Virus record (IMG/VR): IMGVR_UViG_3300024352_000154
Location: 1 to 48,921 of that record
Origin: a virus
Length of the DNA stretch: 48,921 nucleotides
Direction: 5' to 3' (one strand)
Shown: piece after piece, positions 41,701-48,921 of the stretch
How the letters are laid out: the number at the start of each line of letters is the position of its first letter
Numbering within the stretch: position 1 is the stretch's first letter
Translations under genes and position numbers: made by a program
The notes under the pieces: generated by a model
Seen by the model: only the letters and a program-made list of their open reading frames with translations
What the model was told of the DNA's origin: nothing
Databases searched by the model: none

Positions 41701-44700
41701 ACCGTATGCTAACACACGATAAACAATAGCACCTGCATCGGGATCACCGACGAATGTCAATGCAGTACTTGGACGAACCGGGTTAGTGTCATCGACTTCG
41801 TAGAACTTAAAGTTTTGGTTACTGCGAATAATAATTGGTTGGTCATGTGACAATGCTACGGCCAAGCCGTTTGTAGCAGTATCATTATTACCGCCAGTGT
41901 TGATGTTTAGACGTAGAACGTTGCCTAGGCCCCATAGGCTAGCCAAACCGCCTGCCCATGTTCCAGGATTGGTACTGTACTCTAGTGTAACACTAGATGT
42001 TGTACTAGCGGTAGCAGTATATACACCGTTAAACCCAGAAGTTGTTGATCCACTAACTGTGTAAGGTACACCAATTCTTGGTGTATATGGTTCAGCAGTG
42101 AACGAATATGTTACGTAATATTTTCCGCCTGTTGGCCCAGTCTTAAGTGGTGTTCCAGAAACAGACTGTGCCAAGGTACTTGAAACATCAGTTACACCTG
42201 CAACTTCGTAACGAGCAATACCGTTACCAATAATAGTTTTAACAGTGATAAAGAAGCCCGAACCTGTTCCGCCTACGTTTGTATTACTGCAACTTAAAAT
42301 ATCACCTTCGCTGTATCTAATACCTGCGGCAACTAAACCTACAGTAGTTACTACACCTCCTGACACAACAATGTTAGCAGTGATACCACTACCAGTTCCG
42401 CCTGTTAACGGAACATTAATATATGTGCCGTTGGTATAACCACTACCACCGATTAAACTAGTTGCGTCTAGTTCTGTAACAACGCCAGCGCCGTGGTTAA
42501 TTTCAACTTCAGATACGTTGTATGGTGAGTAATCATGTTGGTAGAAAAATACCTGTAAATCACCAACATCGTTGTCTGTGCTATAAATTCCTTGTTTGTA
42601 AACACGAGCAACCTGCATCATGTTGTCTGACAAGTTACACTTATCTGGAACTTCTAATGGATCACTACCTTCAGAAATAATACCATACTCGCCGTGTGCG
42701 TTAGAACCGTTCAATGAACGAATCTGTCCACCGTTGTTGGCATAATAAGCAGTCCAGCAATAGTAACTGAACACAGAAACTGTTTCAATCAAACCAATGT
42801 TTGTAGCAACCAGTCCATAACCTAAGTCGTTAATCTGTGTAAAGTCATTTGAACACATACTGGTGTTACCAGCACTTAGTAGCATAAAGTCTTTTACATA
42901 CTCTATGGTAGTAGTGCCAGTGCCAAATGCACCCGGGTCACTTGGATAACGTAGTGTCATCGAAGTTAGTGTAGATGCTACACACTCTACAGCATCATTG
43001 TTATAGTTAGAGTTGCTGTTGCCAAACACTCTATAACGTGTTTTAGTTCTAGGAGCAGTAGTTCCAACGGGCGTAACAATGCTGAATACTACATCGTAAG
43101 ATCCATCCCCGACGCCCGAGTCTGCCTTGCTAGTGAAGGTAGAAATAGTATATTCTAAGTCGTTAGTTACAGGAGTAGTTGTAGAAAGAACTAATCTGTA
43201 TGTTGGGTAAACGATAGGTTTGGCACCAGTTAATACTGTTGAAACATCTACTTCCGGGTCTGTAATAACTTCGTTTAATAAATCAAACAACTGTCCTGCT
43301 CGTGTAACAAATGCAGAGCCGTCGTAGTCAGAACTGAATACCTGTGATACTCTATTCTCTACAGCAACATCGTTAATAACTTGATAATTTAATGTTGGTG
43401 GAACTTGATTCAATACAGCCTGTGCAACTTCCTTGGCATAGGCAAATGAATCTAATGTTTGTGATAATTGATTTTCTAATACAACACGGCTACTAGCAGT
43501 ACCTACATAGTAACGCTGTGCGGCACGAATTGTTAAGTATGTTCCGCCATATAACAAGTCTGCTGAAACTGCGGCAACAATAAAGCCAACGTCTCGTGAA
43601 CAAATTTCTTCATTGTAAACTAATGTGTTTGTATAATTAGCATCGATATAATTTGTTACAGCAGTTTGTAAAGTTGACTTAGCACTTTGTAGTGCAGAAT
43701 TTGCACCAGTTAAGCCAGCACTTACCCAAGCAGTACTTGGAGTAATTGTTGAAGGAACAGAACCGAGCCCAAGGTCGATAATTGTTAAAATTTCTCCAAT
43801 ACGCTGTCCAGCAGTAGCACTGGCAGAACTGTTACCTGGAGTACCGCGAACCTGCGCAACACCACCTTGTAATGCAGTAATAGGTAAGTCTAATGCAATG
43901 TCTTCAACTAGACTTTGTAGATAACCATATGCGGCCAATGTTGCTGGTTTCTCAGGAGCCGCAACTTGTAGAGTTGTGTAAGAATAATAAGCCTTACCAG
44001 CAATCAATGTTTGAATGTTACCACCGTAGGTTAGGTCGTGATATAGTGCATCTAAAATGTATTCTGTATCACGTAAGCATACAGCAGGGTCATAACTTAA
44101 TCCAACATAGTTGTTAGAAATATATTGAATTACTTCTGCTTTAATAAATTCTCTGTTAGATTCAATCAGTGTTCTAGCACGATTATAATTTACATCGTAG
44201 CCTGTTGGATCAGGAGTTACGATTGCAGGTTCTTGAGTTAGTCCGTTAGTAATAACATCTAAGAACATATTCATGTTGGTAGTTACACTAGTAACTGCGG
44301 TAGCACTTGCACTAACAACAGATAATATTTCATCTCTTAAGAAAGTAAATGCGTCAATAGTTGCGGCTTTTTGTACGCCAACAGCCACAGCGGCTGAAGC
44401 TCTGTAATAAGATCTTGCCGCTGTAATTGTCTGGAAGTTGCCGCCAAACATTAAGTCGTAACCAATAGCATCAATTACATAACCCACGTCACGTTGACAT
44501 GTAGCAGAATCATAGGTAAATCCTACATATTTGTTGTTAATGTAGTTAATAACTTCTGCTTTGATAAAATCTTTATTATCGACTAACAATGCACGAGCAC
44601 CACGAGCACTTGGCGGATTTTCTAAAATGCCAATGAACTCGTCAAACAAATCTTGAATAGTTGCTTCTGCTAAGCCGCCATCGGTAATATCGGTATCGAT

Positions 44701-47700
44701 ATACTGTAGAACAGATTGTTGATATCGTACTGTTGGATCTTCGTTATTAATAACATTTAATATCAATGTTTCAATGTAGTTAATAGCCGCAAGTGTGTTG
44801 GCCAACTGCTGGTCAATAACAATCTTAGAACTAGCACTAGCATTGAAGTATGCTAGAGCTGCCTGAACTGTTTTTAAATTACCGCTATAATAAATGTCGT
44901 GTGCAATAGCATCGCAGATGTATCCAGTGTCACGAGCACAAGTATCTTGGTTGTAACTATATCTTTGTTGTAGATAAACTAATGTGTCAGACTTGATACT
45001 TTCTTTGTTGTTTAACAATAATGTTCTGCTGTCTGTTAACGAACCAGACACACTATAGAAAGTTGGATATTCAATAGTAGGAGCCGCTTCACGTCCGCTT
45101 AAAATAATAGTATTAATGTAGCCCATTAACACACCTACTCTAGCAGATTCAGTTGCGCTACCTGGATTAACTAAATCAAATACCTGTGTTACAGCACTTT
45201 GTTTAGGGAACGGAACAGGAGTATTAGTAACAACTAACTGTGCAACACCACTGGCATAGGCCAATGCTTCTGTGGTTTGCAATGTTTGTCCAGGAATTTG
45301 CAAACTTCCGTTACCATCGTAATATTGATATCCGGCTTCTACAGTTGCCGAGTTACCTTCATATAGTAAGTCGTAAACAATAGAATTTAAAATGTATGCC
45401 GCATCTCGACGACACTTGTCTTCGTCGTAGACAAAGTCTGGATATTCTTCAGCAATCCAGGCAATAATTTCTTCTTTAATAAATTCAATGTTATCTAAAA
45501 TAAGATTTTTTGCATTTACTCTTGAAGTAGGAGCACCTGACGGATCTGACCATGTAATTGTATCTGATGAAATAATACCGTTAGCAATGATATCTGTTAT
45601 CTCATCAAAACTTGCTTCTGCTCTTAGACGTGCAACAGAGTTACCGGCTAATACATCAGAAATTAATGTTCTTGTATAGATTAACGCATCTAAGTATTCA
45701 TCTTTTTGGTCTGGAAGAATACTGTATTGTGTGCCGCGATAGTATGATTGTCCAGCACGTACAGCATTAAAGTTTGTACCTAGTGCTAGATCGTAACCTA
45801 GTGCATCAACAATCAATCCAACGTCACGAGCACATTTGGTTTCGTTGAATGTAAATGGTGGACTTAGTTCTGTATTAATATAACCAATAACTTCTGCTTT
45901 GATAAAGTCGATGTTTCGACGAATTAATTTTCTAGCATTTCCATAGCCGTTGCCGTCATCAGTGTATGCTTCAACTTTAAAAGTTCTTCCGTCAATAACA
46001 AATGAGCAAGGAGTTGTTGGAGCACGTTCACTGCCTGTTACTAGGAATTCTGTGTCGCTGATTTTTTCTTGAATCTTAAGAGGAACGTTACCAGCAAAGC
46101 CGTCAACATACTGTCCACCAGCAAAACGTTGTTTGTTTAGTGATCCTGCAAAAGAACCGGACTGTTGAATATATGCAGACTTGGTTAAAATTTGACCTTC
46201 TGGGTCAAGTACCATCATAAAGCCGCCGTGGCCTTGACAGGTAATCTGACGAATAATAACAGCATCGTTACATAAGAATACGTCAAGGTCTCTGTTGTTC
46301 TTTGGTTCACTTAAAATATCAGACGGGTCTGTTAGATAGTGATAACCGTATTCTGTGCTGGTTAAAGTTAATCCGTCAAATGTTTTATCTCTACGGAACC
46401 AAACGTCAACCCATGGACTGCGACTTGGGCGGTCCGCTGGACGAACAATACATCTACGCAATTCGTCACCAACGATAGCAACGTTTGGCGGGACACGAAT
46501 TGGATAGTCTTCAAAATAGATACCAGATTCAACAACAATACTAATTTGGATATTTTTAACTGCTTGGTCAAACTCTAGGTTTTCGCCAGGCACAAAATCA
46601 CCAATAACATCCTGCAAGTCAAAATAGTCTTCGCCGATACTTGAACTACCATCGGAGCCATAGTATTGATAAATGAAACCCTGTGCGCCGCTGGTACGTC
46701 CAACAACAATCTTACCGGAGACAATATCTGGTTTTGGTAATTGACCTTGGTCAACACGAGAACCACCGTTGTTAGTAAAGTAAACACGAGTAGTACCAGA
46801 TGCACCAGATTCAATTCTTGTAACTTCAGAGAACGCTTCACCGCCACCGTAGGCAATTAACTGACGATAAGGACCAGTTTCCCATGGTGCATCATTTACT
46901 AATTGTTCTGCTTTTTGACAGGCTTTGTTAATACTTGCATAAGCATAAGAACGATCGCGTCCTTCTTTTCCACGCGGTGTACGTGCCTGTGTGTCGTCAC
47001 CGCCTGTGGTAACGTACAAGTTAAATCTGCTTGAATAACTTGAATTATCTACATAATATTTTGTAGCGGCTTGTAAGTCATCTTCTCCGTTAGGCGTACC
47101 AGCACCTGCAAGTCCGCCTGGATGATCTGCTAAGTTTAGCACACCAGTCATATCGCCGCCAGTTTTTAATACAACTTCTGCGGCACGTGGTGCTTGGTTA
47201 CCTGTGGCGTTTGCTGGCACATTTAAGTGACCAGTCATTGTGTCGCCTGTAATGTTTACATATTTGGAGTCGGCATAACCTTTGTTAATAGCAAAGGAAT
47301 CTATGCTATAAAGAGTTTCGTGCTGTGTGTTGAAACTATTAACAGCAGTTTGGAAATCTGTTTGATTAATAGGACTGCGTAAGCCGCCGATTAATTGATT
47401 ACGTGCATCCAGCGCATATTGTAATTTTGGTAATGGGTCGTCCTGTAATTTAGAACTTAATGTATCAATTTTAACGGAACCGTAACTGGTAATAGTACCA
47501 GTTGCCGCACTAGTTGATAAGTTTGTTCCTGCGTTTGTATATACTAGAACATTGTCTACTGTGCCAGTTAACAATAGGGCAGAAGTAGTGTTAAATGAAG
47601 TATTGTCTGTGGACGCGATTGTAACTCGTTGTCCAGGATCTAAATTGTGGTTTGCTGAAAGTGTAATAGTGGCAACGTTGCTACTTCTTGATACACTAAC

Positions 47701-47991
47701 AATATCAAAGGTTTCTTGCTCGGAATAATCAAACTGGATAGTACCGTTAGGACTGAAAAAGTCTTTGAATACTAAACTAGTACCAATAGAATTAACTACT
47801 GGAATCTTATTACCTTGTCCTACTAATGTATCAGGAGTATCGCTAAGGTCAGTGAACTTTAAAAATCCGCCTTGACCGAAAACAGCATATAACTCTTGGA
47901 AGTTTTCATTCGTTTTTCTAAACGCTTCACGGATACTATCACCAGTTCCGTCATTACCTGATACGCCGATGTCGACTATTTTACGTGCCAT
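38713..47991 (-). CDS. Giant tail-fibre/adhesin protein, about 3,092 aa
   Basis: The ATG at 47991 is preceded by GGAG; an earlier in-frame ATG (48021) lies just after the late promoter. Residues 1-40 carry the NDGTGDSIREAFRKTNENF module. Residues about 680-1530 hold six copies of a 140-160-residue repeat (DNA 43390-45960). Then come Gly/Ser/Thr-rich strand regions with short GSGYTNGTY and GxTGSG modules. The C-terminal 125 residues (from about 2967, ADLAEKYLSDAEYE...) resemble a fibre C-terminal chaperone/peptidase-G2 type domain, which may self-cleave. Very long fibres of this type are found in marine T4-like phages; the role is host recognition. Confidence 0.88.
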   Translation of the reverse strand: MARKIVDIGVSGNDGTGDSIREAFRKTNENFQELYAVFGQGGFLKFTDLSDTPDTLVGQGNKIPVVNSIGTSLVFKDFFSPNGTIQFDYSEQETFDIVSVSRSSNVATITLSANHNLDPGQRVTIASTDNTSFNTTSALLLTGTVDNVLVYTNAGTNLSTSAATGTITSYGSVKIDTLSSKLQDDPLPKLQYALDARNQLIGGLRSPINQTDFQTAVNSFNTQHETLYSIDSFAINKGYADSKYVNITGDTMTGHLNVPANATGNQAPRAAEVVLKTGGDMTGVLNLADHPGGLAGAGTPNGEDDLQAATKYYVDNSSYSSRFNLYVTTGGDDTQARTPRGKEGRDRSYAYASINKACQKAEQLVNDAPWETGPYRQLIAYGGGEAFSEVTRIESGASGTTRVYFTNNGGSRVDQGQLPKPDIVSGKIVVGRTSGAQGFIYQYYGSDGSSSIGEDYFDLQDVIGDFVPGENLEFDQAVKNIQISIVVESGIYFEDYPIRVPPNVAIVGDELRRCIVRPADRPSRSPWVDVWFRRDKTFDGLTLTSTEYGYHYLTDPSDILSEPKNNRDLDVFLCNDAVIIRQITCQGHGGFMMVLDPEGQILTKSAYIQQSGSFAGSLNKQRFAGGQYVDGFAGNVPLKIQEKISDTEFLVTGSERAPTTPCSFVIDGRTFKVEAYTDDGNGYGNARKLIRRNIDFIKAEVIGYINTELSPPFTFNETKCARDVGLIVDALGYDLALGTNFNAVRAGQSYYRGTQYSILPDQKDEYLDALIYTRTLISDVLAGNSVARLRAEASFDEITDIIANGIISSDTITWSDPSGAPTSRVNAKNLILDNIEFIKEEIIAWIAEEYPDFVYDEDKCRRDAAYILNSIVYDLLYEGNSATVEAGYQYYDGNGSLQIPGQTLQTTEALAYASGVAQLVVTNTPVPFPKQSAVTQVFDLVNPGSATESARVGVLMGYINTIILSGREAAPTIEYPTFYSVSGSLTDSRTLLLNNKESIKSDTLVYLQQRYSYNQDTCARDTGYICDAIAHDIYYSGNLKTVQAALAYFNASASSKIVIDQQLANTLAAINYIETLILNVINNEDPTVRYQQSVLQYIDTDITDGGLAEATIQDLFDEFIGILENPPSARGARALLVDNKDFIKAEVINYINNKYVGFTYDSATCQRDVGYVIDAIGYDLMFGGNFQTITAARSYYRASAAVAVGVQKAATIDAFTFLRDEILSVVSASATAVTSVTTNMNMFLDVITNGLTQEPAIVTPDPTGYDVNYNRARTLIESNREFIKAEVIQYISNNYVGLSYDPAVCLRDTEYILDALYHDLTYGGNIQTLIAGKAYYSYTTLQVAAPEKPATLAAYGYLQSLVEDIALDLPITALQGGVAQVRGTPGNSSASATAGQRIGEILTIIDLGLGSVPSTITPSTAWVSAGLTGANSALQSAKSTLQTAVTNYIDANYTNTLVYNEEICSRDVGFIVAAVSADLLYGGTYLTIRAAQRYYVGTASSRVVLENQLSQTLDSFAYAKEVAQAVLNQVPPTLNYQVINDVAVENRVSQVFSSDYDGSAFVTRAGQLFDLLNEVITDPEVDVSTVLTGAKPIVYPTYRLVLSTTTPVTNDLEYTISTFTSKADSGVGDGSYDVVFSIVTPVGTTAPRTKTRYRVFGNSNSNYNNDAVECVASTLTSMTLRYPSDPGAFGTGTTTIEYVKDFMLLSAGNTSMCSNDFTQINDLGYGLVATNIGLIETVSVFSYYCWTAYYANNGGQIRSLNGSNAHGEYGIISEGSDPLEVPDKCNLSDNMMQVARVYKQGIYSTDNDVGDLQVFFYQHDYSPYNVSEVEINHGAGVVTELDATSLIGGSGYTNGTYINVPLTGGTGSGITANIVVSGGVVTTVGLVAAGIRYSEGDILSCSNTNVGGTGSGFFITVKTIIGNGIARYEVAGVTDVSSTLAQSVSGTPLKTGPTGGKYYVTYSFTAEPYTPRIGVPYTVSGSTTSGFNGVYTATASTTSSVTLEYSTNPGTWAGGLASLWGLGNVLRLNINTGGNNDTATNGLAVALSHDQPIIIRSNQNFKFYEVDDTNPVRPSTALTFVGDPDAGAIVYRVLAYGNKGPLNEDLAVDESILGFDTTYDYVKLLVNAENVSNADPDNVGQTMGSTAGDTKIAIDRVNETDIESRLNTGDMITAWDGKIHKILSYTDMGLLAGYAYVEIEDVADKCLAGTSASGINTPVDPDFNLDISEPPTLRAGLSSTEPAEVIVRISTCRVTGHDFLDIGTGGYNDTNFPSKIYGAPKEPNQAREVTERTRGRCFYVTTDQDGIFRVGRFFTVDQGTGRVTFAASIALSNLDGLGFKRGVTVSEFSNDDRFTDGANDALPTEAATQGYIDRRLGMDRTNNVLDPTALIGPGYMDRAGLLTFTGPDPMDMGGFVIANLGSPTADTDAANKLYVRNQELSDDRVDTSTSPARSLNDLLVYNGVKWINAETVSTGDIQTSLTPGTKNLALNIKSNVIINADVNSSAAIAQSKLDMNKATTRANATSIAQADLGLASFKSTEFTATNGWIELQTSSSTTTGVLQTKLQYIANDTYLGNNTGSATYPRQVTSGQIVTNGDGIKNASFAPGSVGSNGRAMILTAIGPNAYSTTNISTSAQASSLIQSDGSGRVAVAQLDLTSSSYKTLSVSGTTLTMTTPGAVDFLTAVGTTSAGTTITTVGTLSANAITSASTTTFSPANANVTLSPSGTGTVTIAPASVGSINNVNIGATTRGNGYFKLLSANDTVTLTANQAVTGAANGTGTLQVTGGAGISGDLRVGGTIYGAVTGTLAGTLGLSTYLSFTAGSSYDGSTTRTIQTNATSAATGSTLVARDVNGDFNGRYINSSYFNSSDDVSGGTITYIMAKFGDNYYRSATAAKVASFISGQSMNIAGNASTVTINYNNDSNSTYQMLWGSGNSVYGTGGIYCNPFTDTLYATLFNGTATSARYADLAEKYLSDAEYETGTVVVFGGDEEITVTDKHNDTRVAGVISEKPAHLMNSDLAGKHPLAVGLTGRLPCKVLGKVKKGDILVTAAKKGYAIVNNTPSVGTIIGKSLENKDDLGEGLVEIVVGRF
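43390..45960 (-). repeat. Six tandem protein repeats in the giant fibre
   Basis: Six diverged copies of about 140-160 residues. Each has (F/S)IK(A/S/E)E(V/T)I.YI, a middle C.RD.GYI.DAI.YDL.(Y/F)GGN, and an AALAY(Y/F) segment. A Cys-x-Arg-Asp is found in all six. Starts are spaced 420-485 bases apart (for example near 45905, 45475, 44990, 44565, 44145, 43665). The last copy is the most diverged. Confidence 0.85.
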
Positions 47992-48021
47992 TGAATACTC
48001 CAAAAAAGACTTTGTATCCAA

Positions 48022-48028
48022 TATTTAG
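48022..48028 (-). promoter_or_regulatory. Late promoter, CTAAATA form
   Basis: The minus strand reads GCTAAATATTGG, about 31 bases before the giant fibre ATG. This form is close to the CTAAATA late core of marine T4-like phages. Confidence 0.62.
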
Positions 48029-48061
48029 CAGATAATTTTATAACCTTAATGTAAATAACTG

Positions 48062-48349
48062 ATGTTCATACGTATAGATACAGAAAAAAGTCAGCATACA
48101 CGAACTAGTAAACTTGGTCGTGAGCATACTTATGAACGTAAAAAAACTATTGTAGTCCTGCGCTGTGATAACTGCGGTGAAACATTTACTAGGACTAAAG
48201 GATCAATGGATCCTAATAGGTTAAACAATAATTTCTTTCACTGTTGCCCTAGTTGCGATCCTAAGAGATTTGCACAGAAAAAAGGTGCAGAACGCAAAAT
48301 CATATGGGATAAGACTGTTTCGAGCCTGGATGATATTAGTAAACTATAA
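48062..48349 (+). CDS. Small zinc-ribbon protein, 95 aa
   Basis: Residues about 34-70 hold CDNCGETF ... CCPSCDPKRF, two CxxC pairs that should bind one zinc. Both flanks are basic (ERKKTIVVLR, GAERKI). There is no HNH or other nuclease motif. No ribosome site is clear before the ATG. Plus orientation and position next to the H1-like gene suggest a small DNA- or RNA-binding protein; the role is unknown. The end overlaps the late promoter of the next gene. Confidence 0.72.
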   Translation: MFIRIDTEKSQHTRTSKLGREHTYERKKTIVVLRCDNCGETFTRTKGSMDPNRLNNNFFHCCPSCDPKRFAQKKGAERKIIWDKTVSSLDDISKL

Positions 48350-48352
48350 ATA
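48345..48352 (+). promoter_or_regulatory. Late promoter, perfect TATAAATA
   Basis: Plus-strand TATAAATA, an exact match to the T4 late consensus, 22 bases before the ATG of the H1-like gene. It overlaps the stop codon of the zinc-ribbon gene (48347-48349). Confidence 0.8.
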
Positions 48353-48374
48353 TTTGCTCATGGAGGACACTAGA

Positions 48375-48593
48375 ATGTTGTCATTATTAAAAAAACTATT
48401 TGGCGGTAAGTCTCAAGAAACCGTAGCAGAAGCACCATACAAGGTTGAAGCACCTAAAGTGGAAGAAACTAAAGTAGAAGCACCTGCTCCAGTTGCTGAG
48501 GCACCTAAAGCAGAAGCACCTAAGAAAAAGGCCGCTGGCCGTAAACCAGCAGCCGCAAAAAAGGCTCCTGCTAAGAAAGCCCCTAAGAAGTAA
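48375..48593 (+). CDS. Histone H1-like Lys/Ala/Pro-rich protein, 72 aa
   Basis: GGAGG lies before the ATG at 48375. The first 12 residues (MLSLLKKLFGGK) form an amphipathic basic helix. Residues about 15-48 are Pro/Glu/Ala/Val repeats (VEAPK, VEAPAPVAEAPKAEAPK). The C-terminal 25 residues are Lys/Ala/Pro repeats of the AAKKAPAKKAPKK type, as in H1-tails and bacterial AlgP/HctB proteins. Strong late promoter and high basic charge suggest a DNA-condensing or packaged protein. The stop overlaps the convergent gene by 11 bases. Confidence 0.72.
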   Translation: MLSLLKKLFGGKSQETVAEAPYKVEAPKVEETKVEAPAPVAEAPKAEAPKKKAAGRKPAAAKKAPAKKAPKK

Positions 48594-48921
48594 TCGCTTG
48601 TTTGTGTAGTGCAAACGAGGCTAGATTTTTAGCCTTGCTTTCGCACATAATATCAAACTGATCCCAAAAACTCAGTGCCCATTCGTTCACTGCTGTGTTC
48701 CAGTAGAAGTTCGAATGTGCTCTGAGTTTTGCTTTTTTGTGTCCACTTTCCATTAGTGAAAGTAGGGAGGGAGCGGAGTCTGTGGCATGGCCATTAAGAT
48801 GCTCTTCCCGTGAAACACTATAATGTATGACAGGGCGCACACCACGCCAACTATCGATAATCCTTTTAACACGGTCGTCAGTTGCTTCAATATATTCTCC
48901 AGTATTAATCCAATGATGGTG
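48583..48921 (-). CDS. Unknown protein, incomplete at the window edge
   Basis: The frame is open from the right edge (48921) to a TAG at 48583, at least 112 residues. It is Trp/His/Ser-rich with no recognised motif. An in-frame GTG at 48840 is possible, but the reading frame upstream (WINTGEYIEATDDRVKRI) looks equally protein-like, so the true start is outside. It converges on the H1-like gene with an 11-base overlap and no terminator between them. Confidence 0.66.
   Translation of the reverse strand, partial: HHHWINTGEYIEATDDRVKRIIDSWRGVRPVIHYSVSREEHLNGHATDSAPSLLSLMESGHKKAKLRAHSNFYWNTAVNEWALSFWDQFDIMCESKAKNLASFALHKQAITS

Noticed and set aside
48596-48645. Two short inverted repeats after the H1-like gene as a terminator
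   Set aside because: Stems are only 5-6 bp without a T run and lie within the convergent coding frame.

Overview
The window is part of the genome of a large tailed phage of the T4 superfamily (contractile-tailed, dsDNA). Seen directly: a family B DNA polymerase of T4 gp43 size, a gp45-type sliding clamp, a gp44-type clamp loader, a dCMP deaminase, PhoH, a GroES-like co-chaperonin, very large tail-fibre genes, and repeated late promoters of the T4 type (core ATAAATA). Almost every gene is on the minus strand, packed with ATGA or TAATG start/stop overlaps. Only phoH and two small genes at the right end are on the plus strand. Lipoproteins, a spanin pair and a GH19 endolysin point to a Gram-negative host. 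Near-perfect sigma70 promoters (TTGACA, 17 bases, TATAAT) suggest a proteobacterium-like host RNA polymerase. No photosynthesis genes were seen, so a cyanobacterial host is not indicated. I saw no tRNA, CRISPR array, insertion sequence or integrase, and no gene-free stretch longer than 300 bases.

Layout (minus-strand transcription reads right to left). 1-5.45 kb: an early operon behind a sigma70 promoter that starts with the sliding clamp and continues through two small genes, a TGT/DpdA-like transglycosylase, a small exported protein, a Gfo/Idh/MocA-type oxidoreductase, a medium-chain dehydrogenase and an unknown gene. 5.46-8.86 kb: DNA polymerase, a membrane protein and a DsbA-like DNA-binding protein behind a second sigma70 promoter, preceded by a UUCG-loop terminator. 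8.87-20.34 kb: a late region with three late promoters, encoding putative head-internal or injected proteins. It holds a peptidoglycan-binding protein, a Dps-like ferritin, a lipoprotein, Lys-rich proteins, a HAD-metallopeptidase fusion, and three tandem proteins with nucleotidyltransferase signatures (HIGH type, KxDG ligase-like, Pol-beta type). Many have short N-terminal peptides resembling T4 capsid-targeting sequences.

20.36-24.6 kb: a proteostasis operon (DnaJ, peptide deformylase, ClpA-like unfoldase, unknown protein) whose sigma70 promoter overlaps a terminator hairpin. 24.6-28.6 kb: the lysis region (holin candidate, DUF4337-like membrane protein, spanins, GH19 endolysin) and two conserved unknown proteins behind a late promoter. 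28.7-29.5 kb: phoH on the plus strand. 29.5-31.3 kb: dCMP deaminase, clamp loader and two small genes; their promoter has its -35 box as the loop of the preceding terminator. 31.4-33.1 kb: MazG-like pyrophosphohydrolase, GroES-like protein, a DnaE-like fragment and small genes. 33.1-48.0 kb: virion fibre genes, including one of about 3,092 codons with six tandem repeats. 48.0-48.9 kb: two small plus-strand genes (zinc ribbon; histone H1-like Lys/Ala/Pro-rich protein) and an incomplete minus-strand gene running off the edge.

The most interesting parts are the operon linking a DpdA-like DNA-modification enzyme to the replication clamp, the cluster of putative packaged nucleotidyltransferases, and the fusion of terminators with promoters at operon borders.
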